Positions 1 to 4,949 of a stretch of DNA of 5,114 nucleotides are shown here, in pieces. Made by a program: the position numbers and the translations under genes. The stretch's first letter is position 1. Every line of letters starts with the position of its first letter. The notes beneath the pieces were generated by a model. It was not told where the DNA came from and did not search any database. It saw only the letters and a program-made list of their open reading frames with translations. This DNA comes from UBA9619 sp964630665 (GTDB lineage: Bacteria; Pseudomonadota; Gammaproteobacteria; Arenicellales; UBA868): positions 1 to 5,114 of the forward strand of contig CAZVVN010000133.1 in the NCBI GenBank assembly GCA_964630665.1, written 5' to 3'.

Positions 1-195
1 GTGACAGTGGGTGACGACACGCGGGAGATCGGCCCTGGTGAAGGCTGGTACGCGGGCGCCGATGTGCCGCACGGCGGTGAGATCATTGGTGACGAGACTG
101 TCGTGTTTGTTGATGTTTACGCCCCCGCGACGCGTTGGATTCTCGATATCATGGCGACAGGGCGAAAGCTCCCGCGGACGGTCAAATGCGGTTAG
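1..195 (+). CDS. Cupin-domain protein, C-terminal fragment (5' end outside window)
   Basis: Frame 1 is open from the first base to TAG at 193-195. About 64 residues are visible. The GTG at base 1 need not be the start, because the sequence reads as the interior of a domain. The stretch GPGEGWYAGADVPHGGEI resembles the second conserved cupin motif (P-x-G...H): a Pro/Gly turn, a strand, then a His (visible residue 24) that would be a metal ligand, followed by the final beta strands (TVVFVDVYAP). Small single-domain cupins bind metal and act as dioxygenases, isomerases or sugar/ligand sensors; the missing N-terminal half prevents a choice. The next gene starts 45 bp downstream with its own ribosome binding site and no obvious promoter between, so co-transcription with the PhyH dioxygenase is likely. 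Fold assignment is fairly secure; function is unknown. Confidence 0.72.
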   Translation: MTVGDDTREIGPGEGWYAGADVPHGGEIIGDETVVFVDVYAPATRWILDIMATGRKLPRTVKCG

Positions 196-240
196 TATCC
201 CGCGTAGCAGGCCAACTGACTTCAGGTCCAGGAATTTCTC

Positions 241-1155
241 ATGAACAACAGTTTTGCTGGCGACACATCTCCTGAGGTGGTGGTCGATGCGGTTGCCCGC
301 GATGGTTACGCAGTTGTGCGGGATGCTGTAGATCCGGAAACCGTTGCTGCGGTCAGCACAGACCTCGCACCATTTCTCGAAGATGCCCACAAGGGCCATG
401 AGGAATTCTTCGGCAGACTCACCAAGCGTTTCGGTGCGTTGCTGGTTAAATCGACTGCCGTTCAGTCGTTGCTGGTGCATCCTACGGTCCTCGCCGTGGC
501 GGATCACGCACTGTTGCCGTACTGTGTTCGTTATCATCTTCACTACACCGGTGTGATGCACCTGGAACCGGGTGAGACCAGGCAGGTCCTGCACCGGGAT
601 ACCAGCATCTACCCCATCGCAAATCCATGCCCACCGATGACTGTGGCGACGATGTGGGCGGTCAGCGACTTTACCCGGCAGAATGGGGGTACCCGGCTGG
701 TTCCTGGCAGCCATCTGTGGAGCAATGAGCGAGTCCCGGAGCCGGCGGAGGTTGTGGCAACGGAGATGACTCCCGGTTCGGTCTTGATTTATACGGGTAA
801 TGTGATTCATGGCGGCGGTGCCAACTGTGCGGATCAACCGCGTACCGGTGTCGCGTTGCACTACAACCTTGGCTGGCTGCGGCAGGAAGAGAACCAGTAT
901 CTTGCCGTGCCCCAGGAAATCGCACGGCAATTGCCCGATCAGGTTCAGGAACTGATGGGCTATGCGCTGGGCTCAAGCAGCCTGGGTTTTGTCGACCACA
1001 TCGAGCCAAAAGACTACCTGCACGGCGTCCGAGATCAGGCCAAGAGCAACCTCGGGCCACCGGAACTGCGCCAGCGCGTGGACGCACTTAATCGCCTTCA
1101 TTTCAGCCACACAGAAAAAGGCAATCTCCGCTACTACGATATCGATACCGATTGA
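241..1155 (+). CDS. PhyH-family Fe(II)/2-oxoglutarate-dependent dioxygenase
   Basis: A complete 304-residue protein. The ATG at 241 is preceded by AGGA (230-233) at a 7 nt spacing, which supports this start. The double-stranded beta-helix signature is complete: HRD (His118, Asp120) supplies two iron ligands, His190 in VIHGGG the third, and Arg201, exactly eleven residues after His190, is placed to bind the 2-oxoglutarate carboxylate. The core also has the family's GGTRLVPGSH turn (149-158). Because the carboxylate ligand is Asp rather than Ala or Gly, hydroxylation is expected rather than halogenation. Family members hydroxylate small molecules (phytanoyl-CoA, ectoine, natural-product intermediates), coupling this to decarboxylation of 2-oxoglutarate to succinate. 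No signal peptide or membrane segment is seen, so it should be cytoplasmic. The C-terminal about 80 residues lie outside the core and probably shape the substrate pocket. The family call is strong; the substrate is unknown. Confidence 0.93.
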   Translation: MNNSFAGDTSPEVVVDAVARDGYAVVRDAVDPETVAAVSTDLAPFLEDAHKGHEEFFGRLTKRFGALLVKSTAVQSLLVHPTVLAVADHALLPYCVRYHLHYTGVMHLEPGETRQVLHRDTSIYPIANPCPPMTVATMWAVSDFTRQNGGTRLVPGSHLWSNERVPEPAEVVATEMTPGSVLIYTGNVIHGGGANCADQPRTGVALHYNLGWLRQEENQYLAVPQEIARQLPDQVQELMGYALGSSSLGFVDHIEPKDYLHGVRDQAKSNLGPPELRQRVDALNRLHFSHTEKGNLRYYDIDTD

Positions 1156-1180
1156 CGTCGCAGGCTGGCGGGTCGCAGGT

Positions 1181-1198
1181 TCCATGACCTCTCATGGA
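1181..1198. terminator. Hairpin after the first PhyH gene, possible transcript end
   Basis: A perfect 7 bp stem, TCCATGA (1181-1187) and TCATGGA (1192-1198), closes a CCTC tetraloop 25 bp past the TGA of the dioxygenase. It is the strongest hairpin I found in the convergent gap. It is not followed by a T-run on either strand, so it is not a canonical intrinsic terminator. It could stabilise an mRNA 3' end, cooperate with Rho, or have no function. Confidence 0.3.
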
Positions 1199-1244
1199 TC
1201 AGGCATCAGGGCGGTTGGGTGATCCTTCCGGAGCGGTCTGACAG

Positions 1245-1280
1245 CCCGCGTTGACAGCGGGAACTGCTGGGGCTCAGCAG
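1245..1280. terminator. Tandem small stem-loops between convergent genes
   Basis: Two adjacent inverted repeats lie here: CCCGC (1245-1249) with GCGGG (1257-1261) around a 7 nt loop, and CTGCTG (1264-1269) with CAGCAG (1275-1280) around a 5 nt loop. The second covers the stop codon of the leftward PhyH gene (TGA read from 1276-1274). Each would form on both transcripts, as expected for a shared bidirectional transcript end, but neither has a U-tract. A partial direct repeat, TGACAGC (1239-1245 and 1252-1258), overlaps the first. Functional status is uncertain. Confidence 0.25.
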
Positions 1281-2092
1281 AACTCCGATGAGTGCTGAAA
1301 CTTTCGGACCGGGTGTCCCTCCGCCCGGGGCAGGGCCCCATGAGGATTCAATTGATGCTGATCCACTCCGCGCGCCATGTATACCTCGAAGGTGGGCCAT
1401 ACTGAAAGATCGCACTGGACCTCGGTGGGGCAAAATCGCATGGTGATCCCGCAGCGGTCACGCTGGGAGCGGTTCGGACCGGAGCCATGCAGAAGCCCGG
1501 AATCGTGGAGCGATATCTCACCTGCCTTGAGATCGATGGTGACGATGTCTTCCGGTCGGCAACCGGAAATATCAGCCTCCTGTTCCAGAACGTAGTGAGG
1601 ATTGTCATTGACGTGGTGGGCGTATTCACCGTTGAGATGACTCCCAGAGTAGACCTGCATGGCGGCATTGGCGTCGTCAGTGTCGTAAACGGCCAGCCAG
1701 ACCGTGACGGTTTTCTGCGGCGACAGAGGCCAGTACTGGGCATCCTGATGCCAGGGCACCTCTGATCCATCACCGGGGTATTTGACGAAAAACTGGCCAG
1801 CCCATTGGTAGAAATCGGGGCCAATCAGGTCTTCGACACAGTCAAGTATTACCGGTTCGCGACAAAGCTCGTAGAACCACCGGCTGCACTTATGCCACAT
1901 GTTGACCTGATTGATATCGACACCTTTCGGCAGACGGTTCGCGAGTTCCCGGAACTTGCTTTGTATGGTCATGGTCTGCGAGGCATCGAAAACGGGCACG
2001 TTCTTGACATAGCCCTGGCTGTGGTAGTGGTCGACCTGATTCAGCGTCAGGTGGCGATAGTGGGGGTTTAGAAGGTGTTCAGTGGTGCTCAT
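1274..2092 (-). CDS. PhyH-family Fe(II)/2-oxoglutarate-dependent dioxygenase, second diverged paralogue
   Basis: A 272-residue protein on the minus strand, starting at the ATG whose complement is 2090-2092. I see no strong Shine-Dalgarno before this ATG, so the start is less certain than for its neighbours, although the N-terminus is plausible. Iron ligands are His115 and Asp117 in WHQDAQYWPL and His202 in GLLHGSG. Arg213, eleven residues after His202, is the expected 2-oxoglutarate ligand, so the protein looks catalytically intact. The segment VTVWLAVYDTDDANAAMQV followed by SGSH (149-152) is the typical strand-turn after the first ligands, in which small molecules are bound. It is probably a cytoplasmic hydroxylase. 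Outside the catalytic motifs it differs throughout from the other PhyH protein here, so the two are not a recent duplication and probably act on different positions or substrates. It is transcribed towards that gene and away from the serine hydrolase. Confidence 0.93.
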   Translation of the reverse strand: MSTTEHLLNPHYRHLTLNQVDHYHSQGYVKNVPVFDASQTMTIQSKFRELANRLPKGVDINQVNMWHKCSRWFYELCREPVILDCVEDLIGPDFYQWAGQFFVKYPGDGSEVPWHQDAQYWPLSPQKTVTVWLAVYDTDDANAAMQVYSGSHLNGEYAHHVNDNPHYVLEQEADISGCRPEDIVTIDLKAGEISLHDSGLLHGSGPNRSQRDRCGITMRFCPTEVQCDLSVWPTFEVYMARGVDQHQLNPHGALPRAEGHPVRKFQHSSEFC

Positions 2093-2147
2093 TTGCAGGT
2101 AACAAGTCTCTGGAAGAAGTCATTTGTATACGGAAGAAAACCGGGCT

Positions 2148-2165
2148 TTCTCGTTGGATCGAGAA
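2148..2165. promoter_or_regulatory. Perfect inverted repeat, candidate operator in the divergent promoter region
   Basis: TTCTCG (2148-2153) and CGAGAA (2160-2165) form a perfect 6-6-6 dyad. The centre, TTGGAT, is also the best -35-like element for rightward transcription, so a dimeric repressor bound here would cover the promoter. It lies 55 bp upstream of the leftward PhyH start and 177 bp upstream of the serine hydrolase start, a position from which one regulator could serve both. A 6 bp arm match can arise by chance; the support is its position and symmetry. Confidence 0.35.
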
Positions 2166-2182
2166 TCAATACACTGTATGTG
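2154..2182 (+). promoter_or_regulatory. Putative sigma70-type promoter for the serine hydrolase gene
   Basis: TTGGAT (2154-2159) and TATGTG (2177-2182) are separated by 17 bp, the preferred spacing for a housekeeping promoter; each hexamer matches the consensus in 4 of 6 positions. The -10 region overlaps an 11 bp palindrome, ATACACTGTAT (2169-2179). A transcript from here would have a leader of roughly 150 nt before the ATG at 2343. For the leftward gene, the complement of 2126-2131 gives a possible TATAC-type -10, but without a recognisable -35. These are predictions from consensus matching only. Confidence 0.3.
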
Positions 2183-2190
2183 TCTGAACC

Positions 2191-2203
2191 CTGATCATAT
2201 CAG
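2191..2203. promoter_or_regulatory. 13 bp palindrome in the divergent intergenic region
   Basis: CTGAT (2191-2195), a CAT spacer and ATCAG (2199-2203) form a perfect dyad just downstream of the predicted rightward promoter. A wider pair, TCTGA (2183-2187) with TCAGA (2200-2204), is nested with it. It could be a second operator half or a leader RNA hairpin. The rest of the gap (2205-2327) holds nothing I recognise. Confidence 0.2.
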
Positions 2204-2327
2204 ACGACTGAACCGGACTCGGAAATGGAGTCACAGACTCAAGATCTGAGCTGGCTTGGCCGCTGGCAGCACCGTAACTGTGGCCCCGGCCAGAAGTTCG
2301 TCGTGCGGAGTCCACTGTGAAGAACTT

Positions 2328-2334
2328 GAGAGGA
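2328..2334 (+). promoter_or_regulatory. Ribosome binding site that sets the serine hydrolase start
   Basis: GAGAGGA lies 8 nt before the ATG at 2343, an excellent Shine-Dalgarno with standard spacing. The frame is open further upstream to a TTG at 2256, but that codon has only a poor purine stretch before it. The extra residues would also contain neither a signal peptide nor family motifs. The ATG is therefore preferred. Confidence 0.7.
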
Positions 2335-2342
2335 TCAGCCTG

Positions 2343-3200
2343 ATGCTCGGCATACTTGAGAACGATTTGAATCAACTGTGCGACGAGCAGCCGTTTCATA
2401 CGGGCTGGTATGTCAGAAATCTTCACACGGGTGACAACTTGCAGCGCCACGGCGAGGTGGTCGTTCCCTCTGCAAGTACCCGCAAGATCGCGATCATGAT
2501 GGCAGTGCTCAAGGCGGTGAGTGAAGGCGGCTTGGCCTTGGATCAACCTGTGACCATGTCTGCCGGATACCAGGACAACGATTCCGGGTGCTTTCAACAC
2601 CTGCAACCCGGATTTACCATTCAATTGCGCGATGCACTGGTGATGATGATCATCGTTAGCGATAACACCTGCACCGGTGTGGTCGCCGACCTCGTCGGCC
2701 TGGAATCGATCAACACATTGTGTCAGTCAATCGGGATGACCGGCACCGTCCACCGCTACGGTATACCGCCGGCCGGTATGGCAGGCTATCTGCCTGCCGC
2801 CCAGACCAATGCCACCACCCCGGCTGATGTTGCCCATCTGCTCGATCTGATTCTGCGTGGCAGTGACGATCCACACACCGCAGCGCAGCTTGGCTGTAGG
2901 CCCGAATTGTGCCAACTGGCGATTGATATCCTGAGCTGGCAGAGGCTGCGTAACAGGATACCCGCCCGCTTGCCGCTCGGCACCCGGGTCGCGCACAAAA
3001 CGGGGACTACTGCCAAGAACTACAACGATGCCGGAATTGTCTACTTTGAAGATGCGCCGCTTTTTATCATCAGTTCCTATACTGATGCCGTGGAAGCCGA
3101 ACTTCCCGGTGGAGAGCCGGGCCACACGGTGGCTTATGATCTGACGGCACGGTTGTCGAGACTGTGCTTTGACGCATTTCTGGGTCAGGCCCGGCCTTAA
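2343..3200 (+). CDS. Class A beta-lactamase-fold serine hydrolase lacking the omega-loop glutamate
   Basis: A 285-residue protein from the ATG at 2343. Three active-site motifs of the penicillin-binding protein/class A family are present in order and at near-family spacing: S45-T-R-K48 (nucleophile and lysine), S106-D-N108 and K219-T-G221. NATTPADV (156-163) aligns with the DTTTPAAM segment after the omega loop. By that alignment the position of the deacylating Glu166 falls on Pro143, and there is no glutamate at all between residues 122 and 187. Without that base a class A acyl-enzyme normally turns over very slowly, so I infer an esterase, peptidase, amidase, transferase or binding role rather than drug resistance. 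No signal peptide or lipobox follows the start, so it is probably cytoplasmic, which is unusual for this fold. The glutathione transferase gene follows 67 bp downstream, consistent with an operon. The fold call is strong; the activity is unknown. Confidence 0.88.
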   Translation: MLGILENDLNQLCDEQPFHTGWYVRNLHTGDNLQRHGEVVVPSASTRKIAIMMAVLKAVSEGGLALDQPVTMSAGYQDNDSGCFQHLQPGFTIQLRDALVMMIIVSDNTCTGVVADLVGLESINTLCQSIGMTGTVHRYGIPPAGMAGYLPAAQTNATTPADVAHLLDLILRGSDDPHTAAQLGCRPELCQLAIDILSWQRLRNRIPARLPLGTRVAHKTGTTAKNYNDAGIVYFEDAPLFIISSYTDAVEAELPGGEPGHTVAYDLTARLSRLCFDAFLGQARP

Positions 3201-3267
3201 TCAGCGTGCCACCCGCTGCGATTCCTAACGTTATTGTGTTCTATAGAGCATAAGGGAAGAGGGCAGG

Positions 3268-4119
3268 ATGCCGATCATCGAGCCGCGTGATGCCACGCTC
3301 AAGCACCTTAAAGGGTTGCACCTGTGGCATTCCGGTTTGTCCAGTTGTTCCCAGCGGGTTCGGATTACGCTGGCAGAAAAAGGTCTCGATTGGCAGAGCC
3401 ATCCCGTTGACCTGTCACGTATGGAGCACGCGACTCCACAATATCAGGCGATCAACCCCAAAGGTTTGGTGCCTGCTTTGGTTGACAACGGGGTTCTTCT
3501 GATTGAATCGTGTGACATCATTGAACATCTGGATCAGACCTACGCAGAGCCTGCCTTACAGCCAGACAACGTCGCTACACAGGTGGAAATGAAGAAGTGG
3601 CTGGATAGCGCTGCTGCGGCCCAGGCTGATCTCAAGATTCTGTCACACGAGTTTCTGTTCAGACACAAGGGGGCCATGACAGCACAGGAACTGGAACGTT
3701 TCAGTCGTGATCATCAGAACCCGGACCTGGTCGCGTTTAAGCGGATATACCAGTCGACCAAGGGGTTTGGCCGGGAAACACTCGATGGTGCTGTTACCCG
3801 AACCGACGAAGGATTCGACGAACTGAACGCAGGTCTTGCGGGTCAGGTATGGCTTCTCGGCAGGTCTTTGACATTGGCGGACATCGCCTGGATGCCCAAT
3901 GTGCATCGCATGGACCTGATGGGCTGGCCATTGGAACGTTATACCCATATCGTGTCCTGGTTTGAACAGGTGAAATCAAGGCTCAGCTTCCAGAGCGGAC
4001 TTGTTGACTGGGAACCAGAGGGTATCCGGAGTACCTTTGCCGAGTATTCCAGGCGGCGAGCGAAGGCCAGTACCCACGTCAGGGATTTTGGCAGCCTTGC
4101 AGATGGTCACGGCAGGTAA
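3268..4119 (+). CDS. Glutathione S-transferase family protein with zeta-like SSC motif
   Basis: A 283-residue protein. The ATG follows a purine-rich stretch with GAGG at 3259-3262, 5 nt upstream. The N-terminal thioredoxin-like domain spans roughly residues 14-93. SSCSQRVRITLAEKGL starts at Ser25 and resembles the SSC-x-x-RV active-site motif of zeta-class enzymes such as maleylacetoacetate isomerase. NPKGLVP (63-69) carries the cis-proline, and Glu80-Ser81 should bind the gamma-glutamyl part of glutathione. The helical C-terminal domain includes TLADIAW (202-208), the conserved T/S-x-x-D helix-capping box. At 283 residues it is longer than typical zeta enzymes (about 215), with extra sequence around 130-185 and a basic tail. 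Possible reactions are glutathione-dependent isomerisation, reductive dehalogenation or ether cleavage. No signal peptide is seen, so it should be cytoplasmic. Family is secure; the class and substrate are not. Confidence 0.92.
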   Translation: MPIIEPRDATLKHLKGLHLWHSGLSSCSQRVRITLAEKGLDWQSHPVDLSRMEHATPQYQAINPKGLVPALVDNGVLLIESCDIIEHLDQTYAEPALQPDNVATQVEMKKWLDSAAAAQADLKILSHEFLFRHKGAMTAQELERFSRDHQNPDLVAFKRIYQSTKGFGRETLDGAVTRTDEGFDELNAGLAGQVWLLGRSLTLADIAWMPNVHRMDLMGWPLERYTHIVSWFEQVKSRLSFQSGLVDWEPEGIRSTFAEYSRRRAKASTHVRDFGSLADGHGR

Positions 4120-4232
4120 TGCCTGTGTCATGTTAGCCACCAGCGGTTCGGTTTGTAGGGAAAGCCCAGGTTCCAGTACAGTTCGTTGTGCGCGTCTCGA
4201 CACTGTGTACACGGGCCGCTCTTAAACACGAT

Positions 4233-4257
4233 CCATCAGGTCGGTGATGGCTATACT
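4233..4257 (+). promoter_or_regulatory. Inverted repeat abutting a TATACT -10 element
   Basis: CCATCA (4233-4238) and TGATGG (4245-4250) are a perfect 6-6-6 dyad. One base later comes TATACT (4252-4257), a 5 of 6 match to the sigma70 -10 consensus, 41 bp before the TTG start. No good -35 hexamer sits 16-18 bp upstream, so if this is a promoter it may need an activator at the dyad. Otherwise the dyad could act as an operator in the spacer. It is a consensus-based prediction. Confidence 0.35.
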
Positions 4258-4286
4258 GAGTGACTTGAGTTTCCTTAAATCGTACT

Positions 4287-4291
4287 GAGGA
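4287..4291 (+). promoter_or_regulatory. Ribosome binding site supporting the TTG start
   Basis: GAGGA lies 7 nt before the TTG at 4299. The only other nearby in-frame candidate is the ATG at 4308 (codon 4), which would be 16 nt away, too far for efficient initiation. An in-frame TGA at 4266-4268 closes the frame upstream. TTG is therefore the likely start. Confidence 0.65.
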
Positions 4292-4298
4292 CAGAAAA

Positions 4299-4949
4299 TT
4301 GAACGAGATGATCGGTCAGTTGGGCAATCTGTATACCGGTGCCGTCGCAGACATCCTCGATGAACTCGGTTATCACGAGCAGTGTCTGCCGTCGGACATC
4401 CGACCGCTTGCAGATACGATGAAAGTGGCGGGGCCTGTCTACACTGTTTTGGGCAAGCCGCGACACTACGATGATGGAGTCGATCCGAGATACCGGCAGA
4501 TGGACATGCTGGATGCAATACCCAGTGACAGCGTGATTGTTGTCGAACCCGGCAATGAGTCTTCTGCGGCCCACTGGGGTGAACTGATGACCAATACAGC
4601 CCTGCAGCGCGGTGCAAAGGGAATCGTGATCAACGGTGGGCTTCGCGATAGCCTGCAGATTCTGGACGTCGGATTTCCGGCTTTCCGCAAGTATCACTCG
4701 CCACTGACTGCAGCCTACCGTTGGAACATCGACAGTTTTGACATACCGATCAAGGTCGGTAATGTCACCATTGAGCCGGGTGACTATGTGCTTGGTGACA
4801 TTGACGGGGTGCTGATTATTCCGCAGGCGATCATCAAAGAAGTTGTTGAGCAGACTGTGGCTGTGGCGGGTAAGGAAGATGTCGTCCGCGCCAGTTTGCA
4901 GGAAGGCGGCAATATCAGAGAGCTCTTCGAAGAATACAAAGTGTTCTGA
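4299..4949 (+). CDS. RraA-like / HMG aldolase-family protein
   Basis: A 216-residue protein starting at TTG. It matches the RraA/class II pyruvate-aldolase fold in order. The early helix carries AVADILDEL (15-23), followed by a VAGPVYTV strand (43-50) and WGEL (93-96). GGLRD (113-117) places Glu95, twenty intervening residues, then Arg116-Asp117, which is the catalytic-type spacing before R-D. The C-terminal VGNVTIEPGDYVLGDIDG begins at Val153, followed by VLIIP. The family includes 4-hydroxy-4-methyl-2-oxoglutarate/4-carboxy-4-hydroxy-2-oxoadipate aldolases, which need a divalent metal, and the RNase E inhibitor RraA. An intact Arg-Asp pair and catabolic neighbours favour a lyase or decarboxylase over RNase E regulation. 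It is expected to be cytoplasmic and oligomeric. Many such genes are mislabelled demethylmenaquinone methyltransferase, which the motifs do not support. The substrate is unknown. Confidence 0.9.
   Translation: MNEMIGQLGNLYTGAVADILDELGYHEQCLPSDIRPLADTMKVAGPVYTVLGKPRHYDDGVDPRYRQMDMLDAIPSDSVIVVEPGNESSAAHWGELMTNTALQRGAKGIVINGGLRDSLQILDVGFPAFRKYHSPLTAAYRWNIDSFDIPIKVGNVTIEPGDYVLGDIDGVLIIPQAIIKEVVEQTVAVAGKEDVVRASLQEGGNIRELFEEYKVF

Larger units (their letters stand above)
4120..4298. other. Intergenic gap with promoter-like dyads before the RraA-type gene
   Basis: This 179 bp gap holds no gene. It contains the palindrome GTGTACAC (4205-4212), overlapping ACACTGTGT (4200-4208), then a 6-6-6 inverted repeat directly before a TATACT hexamer (listed separately), then the ribosome binding site of the next gene. 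I see no intrinsic terminator for the upstream glutathione transferase. The RraA-type gene may therefore have its own promoter while also receiving read-through. Confidence 0.5.

Noticed and set aside
671..1087. Minus-strand ORF of 138 codons inside the first PhyH gene
   Set aside because: It lies wholly antisense to a gene with a complete catalytic motif set. Its sequence is rich in Arg, Pro and Ser with no family resemblance.
241..1155. Reading either PhyH protein as an iron halogenase
   Set aside because: Halogenases of this fold replace the iron-binding Asp by Ala or Gly. Both proteins here keep HxD (Asp120 and Asp117).
2225..2320. 31-codon plus-strand ORF ending 22 bp before the serine hydrolase start, as a leader peptide
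   Set aside because: GGAA directly abuts its ATG, so the ribosome binding site is poorly spaced. The sequence shows no attenuator-like codon run, signal or known motif. A chance ORF is more likely.
2256..2342. N-terminal extension of the serine hydrolase from the TTG at 2256
   Set aside because: The ATG at 2343 has a far better ribosome binding site, and the extra 29 residues contain neither a hydrophobic signal segment nor family-conserved sequence.
2166..2624. Minus-strand ORF of 152 codons across the divergent region
   Set aside because: It is antisense to the well-supported serine hydrolase, has no recognisable motif, and its composition is what a complementary-strand shadow would give.
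2343..3200. Annotation as an antibiotic-resistance beta-lactamase
   Set aside because: The omega-loop glutamate and a signal peptide are both missing, so the resistance label is not supported despite the SxxK, SDN and KTG motifs.
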